The notes under the pieces were generated by a model. It worked only from the letters and a program-made list of their open reading frames with translations, ran no database searches and had not been told where the DNA came from. 64,000 nt of DNA from Hoeflea sp. YIM 152468 (GTDB taxonomy: Bacteria > Pseudomonadota > Alphaproteobacteria > Rhizobiales > Rhizobiaceae). The stretch is taken from contig NZ_JARGET010000011.1 in NCBI RefSeq assembly GCF_029210485.1, forward strand, positions 124,001 to 188,000. The letters run 5' to 3'. Shown in pieces: positions 53,586-61,761 of this stretch; the stretch's first letter is position 1; every line of letters begins with the position of its first letter. A program made the translations under genes and the position numbers.

Positions 53586-54629
53586 TTATCCCGCAGCGCT
53601 GCCGGCCCGGCTGTCAACCGTCTTCTCTTCTGATCTTATGGTTGTTGCGGACGGTTTTCCGGGGCGCTCCTTCGCCGCGCCGGATCGTCCGGAGCGCGGG
53701 AGAGGCTGGCTAGGGCGCGGTTTCGGCGGGAGGGTGTGGGCAGAATTGACCGCATTGAGGGCGATGGCGCATTGGTCAAGATCGTTGGTTGCCAGGTGGG
53801 CGTAGCGCAGGGTCATCTGGATGGTCTGATGACCGAGAAACGTCTGCACACGCCGCAGATCAATACCGGCTTGCACCAGCCGCGACGCGCAGGTGTGACG
53901 CAGAATATGCGGAACCATATGCGGATCTCCGGCAAAGCGGTTGTCTTTGCGAGCCTGGTTCCAGTTGTATTTGAAGTTCGGATAGGAAATCGCCGCAAAG
54001 GGACCGCTGCCGCCAAAAGCACGAGCCGCATCAAGCGCCTGAGCTGCGCGATCGGTCAGGGGAACCGAGCGGCTCTTGCCGGACTTGGTGACCCAGAAGG
54101 TGGCAGTGTTGTTGTGAATATCGCCCCATTTGAGCGCCAGGGCTTCGCCGATGCGGGCTCCAGTGTCCACCAAAAACCGGCACAGCAATTCATGGTGAAC
54201 ATTGCGCGCACCGATCGCGCCGAACATGGCCGCCTCTTCTTCGGCGGTCAGAAAGCGCACGCGGGAGTTGCGTTCCCGCAGCCGAAGGTATGTCGGTAGC
54301 CGTGCTATCTGCCCGCTCCTTTCTGCTTTCCGCAAAAGGCGATAAAGTGCGGAAAGCTTGCGATTAATAGTCGAGTTCCGGTTGTCGATTTCCCGAAAAT
54401 GGTTCACCAGCCTGTCGATCAAAATATCATCATAGGTTGCAATTTTCTGCAGCCGCATGAACGCGTCTATCTCGTGAATGAAGGCATAACAACTGTCTTT
54501 GTGACGGCCGTTTTCCCACAATGCACCGGCATGTTGGCGCCAAAGCTCTGTAAGGCGTGGTTCAGATTTAGCGCTCGCTGCACTCGAGTAGGTGGTATTT
54601 GGATCCGCATTAGGTGTTTTCGGGGCCAT
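53586..54629 (-). CDS. Tyrosine recombinase/phage-type integrase (second, on the other side of the tRNA)
   Basis: A XerC/XerD-like recombinase with a SAM-like N-terminal domain (INRKLSALYRLLRKAERSGQ) and a catalytic domain showing RNVHHELLCRFLVDTGARIGEALALKW (partly quoted: TGARIGEALALKWGD), HILRHTCASRLVQ, and HQTIQMTLRYAHL with the tyrosine nucleophile. The C-terminus has a basic proline-rich tail of about 50 residues, unusual for Xer proteins. The frame is open to a TTG at 54686; I use the ATG at 54629, though its GGAGG is too close to be ideal. It lies outside the island, with its 3' end 89 bases from the tRNA 5' end. Confidence 0.85.
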   Translation of the reverse strand: MAPKTPNADPNTTYSSAASAKSEPRLTELWRQHAGALWENGRHKDSCYAFIHEIDAFMRLQKIATYDDILIDRLVNHFREIDNRNSTINRKLSALYRLLRKAERSGQIARLPTYLRLRERNSRVRFLTAEEEAAMFGAIGARNVHHELLCRFLVDTGARIGEALALKWGDIHNNTATFWVTKSGKSRSVPLTDRAAQALDAARAFGGSGPFAAISYPNFKYNWNQARKDNRFAGDPHMVPHILRHTCASRLVQAGIDLRRVQTFLGHQTIQMTLRYAHLATNDLDQCAIALNAVNSAHTLPPKPRPSQPLPRSGRSGAAKERPGKPSATTIRSEEKTVDSRAGSAAG

Positions 54630-54716
54630 CCTCCGGGAATAGTTGAATTCAGTATTAATTTCAAATTTATTTGTTTCGTTTGCCAATTGTTGTAATTTTG
54701 TACCTCTAAATCAAAC

Positions 54717-54740
54717 AACCGGCGACCTTGGCCGCCGGTT
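54717..54740 (-). terminator. Terminator of the minus-strand porin gene
   Basis: Stem AACCGGCG (54717-54724) with CGCCGGTT (54733-54740). On the minus strand it is followed by the T-rich gtttgattt. It lies about 30 bases after the porin stop. Confidence 0.7.
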
Positions 54741-54770
54741 GAGTAATTCAAAATCAAACCAAAGGTTTGA

Positions 54771-55880
54771 TTAGAACGAACGCTGTACGCGGAAGAAACC
54801 GCCGAAAGCATCGCCGTTCACCAGGCCGTTGTCGCGGTATGCGATTTCAGGTGTAAGTGTCAGGCCAGGTACCAGTTCATAGGCAACGTTGCCGACGAGG
54901 CTCCAAGCATCCGAAGCAGCAGTGTTGCTTTCGCGCCAGTTGCCCTGCACGTTGAAGGTGGCCTTGTCGTTGATCTTGTAAGATCCACCGGCAGTCACAG
55001 CGAATGTTTCGTCTGTGCGCAGGCCATTGGCCCAGGTTGTGTAGGCCGACGAGTTTTCACCGTAGTGCAGCATTGCGAAGACCGAAGCCTGGTCGTTCAG
55101 TGTCACGTCTGCGCGGATCTTTGCAGACCAGCCGCCGTACTGAACCAGACCGATGTCTTCACGTGTGTCGTAGCCGAGCACTGCGCTCAGGTCGACCATG
55201 CCTGCGGTGTAGCCGATACCAGCAACAACATGCGGCATGTAGTCGTCAATGCCCCAGCCAGTGCGAACGCCACCGACGAGTGTATCCGTTGCACCCTGCT
55301 CAAGCGCGAGAGCTGCGCGGAAAGCGCCGCCATTGTAGGTGTAGCTGATCAGGTTGGTGTCGAACGGGCCCGGATCGAAAAGAAGACCGTCGTTGATCAC
55401 GCTACCGGCATAGCCGGTGAAGGTGGTGAACATGGATTCGTCTTTACCGATGCGAAGACCGCCGAGCTGGATCCATGCAAAGTTAACGGAGAATTCGTTG
55501 TCGTTTGTGTAGCCGCCAACAGCATTGTTGGTGTCCCACTGGAAACGCAGCTCTGTGTAGGTACGCAGGGTGCCGAGTTCGGTTTCCGAAGCAGTCGACG
55601 TACGGAACGAGAAGCGAGCGCGCTTGTTGTAGGTGCCGTCGCCAGTCGCCGAAGTACGCTCAAACAGGTCGCCGCCGCCGATGTCGTAACGGACATAACC
55701 GTGGATGCGCAGGCAGGTTTCGGTGCCCGGGATGTAGAAGAAGCCGGTGCCGAAGGCGTCGCAAACGCGGACGTATTCAACGGGCTCAGGCTCAGCTGCA
55801 ACGATGGCGTCTGCAGCGCGAGCGCCGGATACAGCAACGAGAGCTGCTGCGGAGCCGAGGAGTAGGCTCTTGATGTTCAT
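54771..55880 (-). CDS. Outer-membrane porin (rhizobial porin_2/RopA-type), paralogue 1
   Basis: A 369-residue outer-membrane beta-barrel porin. The signal peptide (MNIKSLLLGSAAALVAVSG, cleavage after ARA) is followed by the family start DAIVAAEPEPVEYVRVCDAFG and the plug/disulfide region FYIPGTETCLRIHGYVRYDI (partly quoted: PGTETCLRIHGYVRYD). It ends in Phe (FRVQRSF), the usual barrel-assembly signal. The start is the ATG at 55880; the longer open frame upstream lies in the leader. It is divergent from a close paralogue at 56654. Confidence 0.93.
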   Translation of the reverse strand: MNIKSLLLGSAAALVAVSGARAADAIVAAEPEPVEYVRVCDAFGTGFFYIPGTETCLRIHGYVRYDIGGGDLFERTSATGDGTYNKRARFSFRTSTASETELGTLRTYTELRFQWDTNNAVGGYTNDNEFSVNFAWIQLGGLRIGKDESMFTTFTGYAGSVINDGLLFDPGPFDTNLISYTYNGGAFRAALALEQGATDTLVGGVRTGWGIDDYMPHVVAGIGYTAGMVDLSAVLGYDTREDIGLVQYGGWSAKIRADVTLNDQASVFAMLHYGENSSAYTTWANGLRTDETFAVTAGGSYKINDKATFNVQGNWRESNTAASDAWSLVGNVAYELVPGLTLTPEIAYRDNGLVNGDAFGGFFRVQRSF

Positions 55881-55900
55881 TTCTGACCTCCAGTCAAAAG
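55387..55900. repeat. Long inverted repeat, left arm (5' half of porin 1 plus 20-bp leader)
   Basis: 514 bp that are nearly identical in reverse orientation to 56634-57147, with only a few differences. It runs from cttttgactggaggtcagaa before the start codon to the codons for VINDG, after which the two porins diverge sharply. Confidence 0.88.
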
Positions 55901-56653
55901 TTAGTACGGTCTGGGTTGTCGCTGAAGGACAGTATTTCTGTCCCATCCCCACAATGGAAGAAGACAAGCGGATGTCCGTCATGGCTTCGAGAGTGACCAT
56001 ACTCACCAGCGCGGGGCGCGCAACGCTGATCATGCCGCTCGCGAGGTCCGGACCACGCCTTCCGCTTCCCCTGTTGCACAAATGACACGAAATCTGCGCC
56101 AGGCCGCCGTTTTGTTTACCGCTCGTTAGGGTTTTCAGGCTGGGGCGGGGCTCGCCCTGGACCCGGAAGGGCGGAATCAGCGCCGAATCCGGCGGTTTTC
56201 GTCACCAGCGGGTGATTCTCGGCCATTTCCGACGATATCCGCCAGATTCGGCTGCTGCTGATTTCTCCTGTCCTCTGTCCTGACCAGTGCAAAGCTCCTG
56301 TCGTCATCGTTCGTCTCTGCACAGCCCTTCAGGGCAGGGCTCCTCTTCAGAACCGGCTGAAAGACACCGTCGTCAAGATGGCGCACCGGTCTCTATATAG
56401 AGGAAAATGTTCACAACGCGCCGCTCCAGAATGTCTCATTGTACGCGTGCGACCTGGACCATTTAATTGCCGTTTGCCGTCCGGAACCGCAAGGCGGCGA
56501 GGATCTGGACTGGCCGCAATTTATCAAGAAGCCCAATCACTGACCCTGTGACCGGGACACGATCGACTTCCCATTATTTTGATAAGCATAATAAATACAA
56601 ATGGATAGAGATTTAGCCGCAATCCGTGTTCGTCTTTTGACTGGAGGTCAGAA
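55881..56653. other. Divergent porin regulatory region
   Basis: About 770 bases without a supported gene between the two porins. Both genes share the leader cttttgactggaggtcagaa containing the ribosome-binding site ggagg. The rest differs, so the two promoters are probably regulated separately. An AT-rich stretch lies at 56570-56620. Small frames here are chance or antisense. Confidence 0.6.
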
Positions 56654-57147
56654 ATGAACATCAAGAGCCTACTCCTCGGCTCCGCAGCAGCTCTCGTTGC
56701 TGTATCCGGCGCTCGCGCTGCAGACGCCATCGTTGCAGCTGAGCCTGAGCCCGTTGAATACGTCCGCGTTTGCGACGCCTTCGGCACCGGCTTCTTCTAC
56801 ATCCCGGGCACCGAAACCTGCCTGCGCATCCACGGTTATGTCCGTTACGACATCGGCGGCGGCGACCTGTTTGAGCGTACTTCGGCGACTGGCGACGGCA
56901 CCTACAACAAGCGCGCTCGCTTCTCGTTCCGTACGTCGACTGCTTCGGAAACCGAGCTGGGCACCCTGCGTACCTACACCGAGCTGCGTTTCCAGTCGGA
57001 CACCAACGGCACTGTTGGCGGCTACACAAACGACAACGAATTCTCCGTCAACTTTGCATGGATCCAGCTCGGCGGTCTTCGCGTCGGTAAAGACGAATCC
57101 ATGTTCACCACCTTCACCGGCTATGCCGGCAGCGTGATCAACGACGG
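56634..57147. repeat. Long inverted repeat, right arm (5' half of porin 2 plus leader)
   Basis: Counterpart of 55387-55900. High identity even at synonymous positions points to recent gene conversion or recent duplication of the 5' halves. Confidence 0.88.
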
Positions 57148-57763
57148 CAATTTCGGCCCGTTCGACACCAACCTGATCAGCTACACCTACAATGGCGGCG
57201 CTTTCCGCGCAGCACTTTCGCTTGAGCAGGGTTCAAGCGACGTGCTCGTCGGCGGCCTTCGCGGTGGCTGGGGCATTGACGACTACATGCCACATGTTGT
57301 TGTCGGCGCAGGCTACAATGCCGGCATGGTCGACCTCAGCGGTGTGTTCGCTTACGACACACGCGATGATATCGTCGGTACCATTCCTGCTGACGTTGGT
57401 GGTTGGGCTGCCAAGGTTCGCGCTGACGTGACCATCAACGAGCAGGCTTCGGTCTTCGCCATGGCTATGTACGGCGAAGGTTCTTCAGCTTACGCAACTT
57501 GGGTTCCTTACGGTGTTGACAAAGCATGGTCGATCATCGGTGGCGCTTCCTACCAGGCTTCCGAGAAGGTCAAGCTGAACACACAGGTTCAGTGGATCGA
57601 AAACAAGGTTGCTGGCCTGGACGATTACTGGTCGGTTGTTGCTAACATGAACTACACTCTGGTTCCCGGCCTCGTGCTGACCCCGGAAGTCGAATACCGT
57701 GATCGCGGTACGGCTGTTGGCGGCCAGTTCGGCGCCATGCTCCGCGTTCAGCGTTCATTCTAA
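56654..57763 (+). CDS. Outer-membrane porin (rhizobial porin_2/RopA-type), paralogue 2
   Basis: A 369-residue porin whose signal peptide and first 165 residues are almost identical to paralogue 1. The second half differs in loops (for example YDTRDDIVGTIPADVGGW and WVPYGVDKAWSIIGG) but keeps the strand pattern and the terminal LRVQRSF. It forms diffusion pores in the outer membrane. A strong terminator follows. The pair may offer alternative surface loops under different conditions (inference). Confidence 0.93.
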   Translation: MNIKSLLLGSAAALVAVSGARAADAIVAAEPEPVEYVRVCDAFGTGFFYIPGTETCLRIHGYVRYDIGGGDLFERTSATGDGTYNKRARFSFRTSTASETELGTLRTYTELRFQSDTNGTVGGYTNDNEFSVNFAWIQLGGLRVGKDESMFTTFTGYAGSVINDGNFGPFDTNLISYTYNGGAFRAALSLEQGSSDVLVGGLRGGWGIDDYMPHVVVGAGYNAGMVDLSGVFAYDTRDDIVGTIPADVGGWAAKVRADVTINEQASVFAMAMYGEGSSAYATWVPYGVDKAWSIIGGASYQASEKVKLNTQVQWIENKVAGLDDYWSVVANMNYTLVPGLVLTPEVEYRDRGTAVGGQFGAMLRVQRSF

Positions 57764-57790
57764 TCAAACCTTTGGTTTGTTCTGATAGAA

Positions 57791-57825
57791 CCCGGCAGCT
57801 TCGGCTGCCGGGTTTTTCGTTTTCG
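57791..57825 (+). terminator. Rho-independent terminator of porin 2
   Basis: Stem CCCGGCAGC, loop TTCG, GCTGCCGGG, followed by tttttcgttttc. A textbook terminator 27 bases after the porin stop codon. Confidence 0.92.
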
Positions 57826-57946
57826 GTTGCCAGAGAGGCTTGCAGACCGGCTTGAGCCCTGCTCGGGGGCGACGTCTGCTTTTGTCTTGGCCTGCTGCGG
57901 CCTGCGGTGCTAGGTTTGCCGACAGCAAGATTGCGGCGGAGACCAC

Positions 57947-59713
57947 ATGCGATACTGGAAACTTTGGATATGGCCTGGTCTCGCGGCTGCCGGGTGCCTG
58001 ACGGCATTGGCGATCTGGTTCGAGGCCGCAGCGATCGAGGCGGAGCTGCAGTCCCGCGCCGTCTCGGCGCTGCGCCAGGATCACGGCTGGGCGAAGGTGA
58101 TGCTCAAAGGCAGGGACTTGTCGGTGAGCGGCCTGGCGCCGGACCCTTTAAGCCAGCATCAGGCGCTGGACATCCTCCGCCAGATTGATGGGGTTCGCGT
58201 GGTCGCCGATACCACCGCCCTGTTGCCGGAAGAAAAGCCCTACCGCCTGACGATTGAAAAGACTGTCGATGGGGTGCAGCTGAGCGGCTTCGTTCCCAAT
58301 GAATCGGCGCGCGCCAACCTTGTCTCGTCCTTGACCGGCATGCTTCCCGGGATTGCGCTTTCGGACCAGTTGAAGCTGGCACGCGGCGCGCCCGATGCTC
58401 TGCTTGCGCTCGCCGGTTACGGGATGTCGGCCCTGCCGCGCTTTACCACCGGCATGATCGCCATTACCGGCACTTCAGTCCGGATCAGCGGCCAGGCCCT
58501 CAATCCGGAAGATCACGAATTGGCGCTGAAGGAACTGTCGGTTTCACTGCCCGCAGGGACCGATGCCGAAGCCATCGATATCTCCCCCGCAGTCGTAACC
58601 GGCGACTATGTTTGGTCCGCCGTGCTGCAGGGTGGCGCGCTGTCGCTCACCGGTTACGTGCCGGATCCTGAAACCCGCAAGGCCATCGTGGCGCGTGCGA
58701 AGGATCTCGAACCGGCTGTGCGCATTGATGACCGGATGCGGTTTGCATCCGGGGTGCCCACGTCTGTCGACTGGCAAGAGGCTGCCATGGCGGGCGTGGC
58801 ATGGCTGTCGAGCATGACCGGCGGGACGGTTTCCATCCGCGGCAATGTTGTCGATATCGTCGGCGAAGCGGCTGACGCCGTGGCCTTTCGCAGTCTTGAG
58901 GATGCACTGGCGGCGGAATTGCCGGGCGGGCTGGTGCTGGGCAGTACCGATCTCGGCGTGGCGCAAGCATCTTTGTCAGCCTGGTCGGCCAAGCTGACCG
59001 ATCAGGGTCTTCGGTTGAGCGGGCCGGTTCCCAGTCAGGCTGTTCGCGCCTCGATTGTGGAGACAGCGCGATTGAAATTTGGCAACCTGCAGGTTGATGA
59101 CACACAAACAGTTTCCAGTGACGCGCCAGCTGGGACCGATGTGGCATCGCAGGTTGCGCTGCAGATCCTGAGCCGGCTTTCCGGCGCCGAAGTGGTCATT
59201 GCGGGTGGCGCCATCTCGGTGCGGGGGACGGCGCTCAACCGCGCGGCCGCCAATGATGTGGCACGGCTGATCGCCGATGGTTTGCCGGAAGGATATACCG
59301 GTCAATCGTCAATAGATCTGGCAGCGGTCGCTACGGCGCAATTGCCGGACATGGCCTGCCAGGATGAGCTTGACCGGCTGTCAGGTCTCAACATCGTGCG
59401 ATTTGAACCCGGCGAGACTGCTGTCCAGGACCATTCTTATGGGTTCCTCGACCGGATCGCCGATGCCGTGCGGCGATGTGGCGATATCCGGCTGGAAATA
59501 TCCGGTCATACCGATTCCGATGGCGACGACATCGACAATCTGGCTTTGTCAGAGGCCCGGGCCCAGGCGGTGCTGGAGTTCATGATCAAAGCAGATGTTG
59601 CTCCCGACCGGTTGATAGCCAAGGGCTATGGCGAGAGTCGTCCGGTCAAGGACAATGATACGGACGCGGGCAAGGCGGCCAACCGCCGAATCGAGTTTCG
59701 CGTTCTCAACTGA
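57947..59713 (+). CDS. OmpA-family protein with tandem BON-like repeats
   Basis: A 588-residue envelope protein. An N-terminal transmembrane segment or uncleaved signal (WIWPGLAAAGCLTALAIWF) anchors it. Residues 40-450 contain about five BON-like repeats, each with a V-x-L-x-G pattern (DLSVSGLAPDP, GVQLSGFVPN, ALSLTGYVPDPETR, GLRLSGPVPS, AISVRGTALN). The C-terminal OmpA domain (residues 485-588) has IRLEISGHTDSDGDD and the peptidoglycan-binding LSEARAQAVLEFMI and NRRIEFRVLN. It resembles the BON-OmpA plan of mycobacterial OmpATb and probably links the membrane to peptidoglycan. The exact role is unknown. Confidence 0.85.
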   Translation: MRYWKLWIWPGLAAAGCLTALAIWFEAAAIEAELQSRAVSALRQDHGWAKVMLKGRDLSVSGLAPDPLSQHQALDILRQIDGVRVVADTTALLPEEKPYRLTIEKTVDGVQLSGFVPNESARANLVSSLTGMLPGIALSDQLKLARGAPDALLALAGYGMSALPRFTTGMIAITGTSVRISGQALNPEDHELALKELSVSLPAGTDAEAIDISPAVVTGDYVWSAVLQGGALSLTGYVPDPETRKAIVARAKDLEPAVRIDDRMRFASGVPTSVDWQEAAMAGVAWLSSMTGGTVSIRGNVVDIVGEAADAVAFRSLEDALAAELPGGLVLGSTDLGVAQASLSAWSAKLTDQGLRLSGPVPSQAVRASIVETARLKFGNLQVDDTQTVSSDAPAGTDVASQVALQILSRLSGAEVVIAGGAISVRGTALNRAAANDVARLIADGLPEGYTGQSSIDLAAVATAQLPDMACQDELDRLSGLNIVRFEPGETAVQDHSYGFLDRIADAVRRCGDIRLEISGHTDSDGDDIDNLALSEARAQAVLEFMIKADVAPDRLIAKGYGESRPVKDNDTDAGKAANRRIEFRVLN

Positions 59714-59739
59714 CGGGCGGCACGCCCGGGGAGGTCTTA

Positions 59740-59838
59740 ATGTGGTACATGTTCTCGCATCTCTGGTTCTGGCTCTTGTGCGCATTCCTTATCGGTACGC
59801 TGGTGGGATGGAAGACATGCGGTCGCAAGCGCGCCTGA
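59740..59838 (+). CDS. Small membrane protein of 32 residues
   Basis: ATG at 59740 with ggggaggtc upstream, stop at 59836-59838. The product has one hydrophobic helix (HLWFWLLCAFLIGTLVGW) followed by a positive tail (KTCGRKRA), a typical single-pass inner-membrane peptide. Its helix, with the GTLVGW glycine pattern, resembles the N-terminus of the next protein (VAFGLGCLFGC). It lies between the BON-OmpA gene and the HhH gene with short gaps, so the three are probably one operon. Confidence 0.65.
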   Translation: MWYMFSHLWFWLLCAFLIGTLVGWKTCGRKRA

Positions 59839-59869
59839 GGGCCGGTTCCGCGGGGTTGGAGGGAAAGAA

Positions 59870-60688
59870 ATGATCATGTTTTATGTGCAGGCATTCATTT
59901 TCATCGCTGTGGCATTCGGATTGGGATGCCTGTTCGGGTGCCGGTTGAAAAGCCGGAAGGAGCGGACTCGCCATTCAGGTGCCGCTTCCGCCATAACGCA
60001 TGCGGGTGCAGCGCGCACTGCGACCGCTTCTGAACTGGCTGCTCCGATTCCGCATTATGAGCCTGCGACGTCGCCACAGCCTGCATCCATCCAGACGAGC
60101 GATCGGGAAGCCGAAACCAAAGCACCTGATGTGACCGGTGCCTCGGAGGCCGGCGCGACTGCGGAGCCAGCCAAAAAGGCAACCAAGGCCAAGTCGACCG
60201 GTTCTGTTGGCAAAAAAACCTCGGCTGGCACGATTTCGACACCGGCGGTCGCGTCGAAACCGGCTGACTCGAAGCCGCACCGGGCAAAGGCCGCAGTGAC
60301 AGCGGCTTCAAAGTCCAAAATCGGGACACCTGCCTCCGGTGAGGTTGCGACCGCGAAGCCAGCGGCTGCAAGGGCGCCGAAAGCCAAGCCAGCGGCTGCC
60401 GTCACGCGGGACAATCTCAAGCAGATCAAGGGTGTCGGCCCGCAGATCGAGGCCAAGCTGAATGCCGCCGGGATTACCAGCTTTGCCCAGATCGCGGCCT
60501 GGTCGAAAAAGCAGCAGGCGGAATTTGCCGAGCAGCTTTCCTTCAGCGGCCGGATCGAGCGGGAAGATTGGGTCAGCCAGGCCAAAATCCTGGCCAAGGG
60601 TGGGTCGACGGACTTCGCCACGCGCGTTGCCAAGGGAAAGGTGGAAAGTTCGCCCGCCCGCAAACCAAGGCCTGAGGCCAAGGCCTAG
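59870..60688 (+). CDS. Membrane-anchored protein with a helix-hairpin-helix domain
   Basis: A 272-residue protein in three parts: an N-terminal transmembrane helix (QAFIFIAVAFGLGCLFGC), a long low-complexity Ala/Lys/Pro/Thr region (residues 30-180), and a C-terminal HhH domain (DNLKQIKGVGPQIEAKLNAAG, partly quoted: LKQIKGVGPQIEAKLNAAG) followed by EREDWVSQAKILAKGG. Similar HhH tails occur in rhizobial proteins annotated near NADH dehydrogenase or 50S ribosomal protein L21. A DNA- or protein-binding role at the membrane is possible but not shown. Confidence 0.8.
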   Translation: MIMFYVQAFIFIAVAFGLGCLFGCRLKSRKERTRHSGAASAITHAGAARTATASELAAPIPHYEPATSPQPASIQTSDREAETKAPDVTGASEAGATAEPAKKATKAKSTGSVGKKTSAGTISTPAVASKPADSKPHRAKAAVTAASKSKIGTPASGEVATAKPAAARAPKAKPAAAVTRDNLKQIKGVGPQIEAKLNAAGITSFAQIAAWSKKQQAEFAEQLSFSGRIEREDWVSQAKILAKGGSTDFATRVAKGKVESSPARKPRPEAKA

Positions 60689-60738
60689 GCCCTGCGCCGC
60701 CGCCACCATAGGTGCGCGACGCCACCGTCAATTGGTGT

Positions 60739-61692
60739 TCAGTGACGCCGTTGCTTGTCTACGGATGCGAAAAACTTGCCGAGGATTTCGGGAATTCCCG
60801 ACAAATGCAGGATCGGGGCGTGACCTTGGCCGGCAACCGTGACGGTTTGCAGCGAAGCCACGCGATTCTTCATCTCAATCAGGGTGTTGGACGAAAGCAA
60901 AGTCGAATGTTCGCCGCGCAACGCCAGCAATGACATGCCGCCAAGTCCTTCGAATTGCGGCCACAATGTCGGCAGCGGTGTATTCAGATCCACGCTCTTG
61001 AGGCCGTCCAGCAAGGCCGGATCGTAATCCGGAACCAGCTTTCCGTCCTTCTCAACATAAATGGCTCGGGCGAAGTCCGCCCAATCCCCATCGGTCAGAG
61101 CCGGAAAGCTCCTGGAATGCGCATCGGCGAGAATCCTTGCCGCCGCAGCCCAGTCTTTGGGTTTGGGTGTGCGCGAGAGATACGCCTTGATCTGGGCCAG
61201 GCCTGCGCCTTCGATAACGGGACCGATATCGTTGAGCACGCCTGCCGCCATCACCGCCGGCCGCATGGCTGCAAGAATATGCATGATCAGTCCGCCACGC
61301 GAGGTTCCTATAAAGATGGCATGCTGCAACCCAAGGGCTGCCATGCCACTCAGCACATCGCCGGCTTCCACAACAATGGAGTAGTTCGAGGGCGTCTTGT
61401 CCCAGGCAGACAGACCCCGGCCGCGATAATCGAAGCTGACGACGCGCCTGGGCGTTTTCGGCTCCTGGGACAGACGCAGCGCAAGATCGTGAAAATCGCG
61501 GGTGTTGCGGGTCAAGCCAGGCAGACAGACCACAGCCAGCCGGCCTCGGGTGGCAGGGTCATGGCGGCCGTAATCCGCAGCATGCAAGCGCAGTCCATCG
61601 CTGGCCGAGAAGAAGATGTCCTCGTGTGATTTGCCGGTCCCGGTCTCATCCGTGCCGGTTTTCCCGGCCGCATCAGCCTTTGCGTCCGCCAT
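60739..61692 (-). CDS. Alpha/beta hydrolase
   Basis: A 317-residue alpha/beta-hydrolase-fold protein. VVCLPGLTRNTRDF is the oxyanion-hole region, FDYRGRGLS the following loop, GTSRGGLI the nucleophile elbow (Ser within G-x-S-x-G), and VTVAGQGHAPIL the catalytic histidine region. The N-terminal 25 residues are a low-complexity charged extension. Substrate unknown. It is convergent with the HhH gene and 69 bases downstream of the lytic transglycosylase gene on the same strand, perhaps one operon. Confidence 0.87.
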   Translation of the reverse strand: MADAKADAAGKTGTDETGTGKSHEDIFFSASDGLRLHAADYGRHDPATRGRLAVVCLPGLTRNTRDFHDLALRLSQEPKTPRRVVSFDYRGRGLSAWDKTPSNYSIVVEAGDVLSGMAALGLQHAIFIGTSRGGLIMHILAAMRPAVMAAGVLNDIGPVIEGAGLAQIKAYLSRTPKPKDWAAAARILADAHSRSFPALTDGDWADFARAIYVEKDGKLVPDYDPALLDGLKSVDLNTPLPTLWPQFEGLGGMSLLALRGEHSTLLSSNTLIEMKNRVASLQTVTVAGQGHAPILHLSGIPEILGKFFASVDKQRRH

Positions 61693-61761
61693 GGTCAGTT
61701 CCTGTTCATCCGGTTTTGATGACCAAGCCTATACCCCATTTTGTGTGCAGTGCGACAGGTT

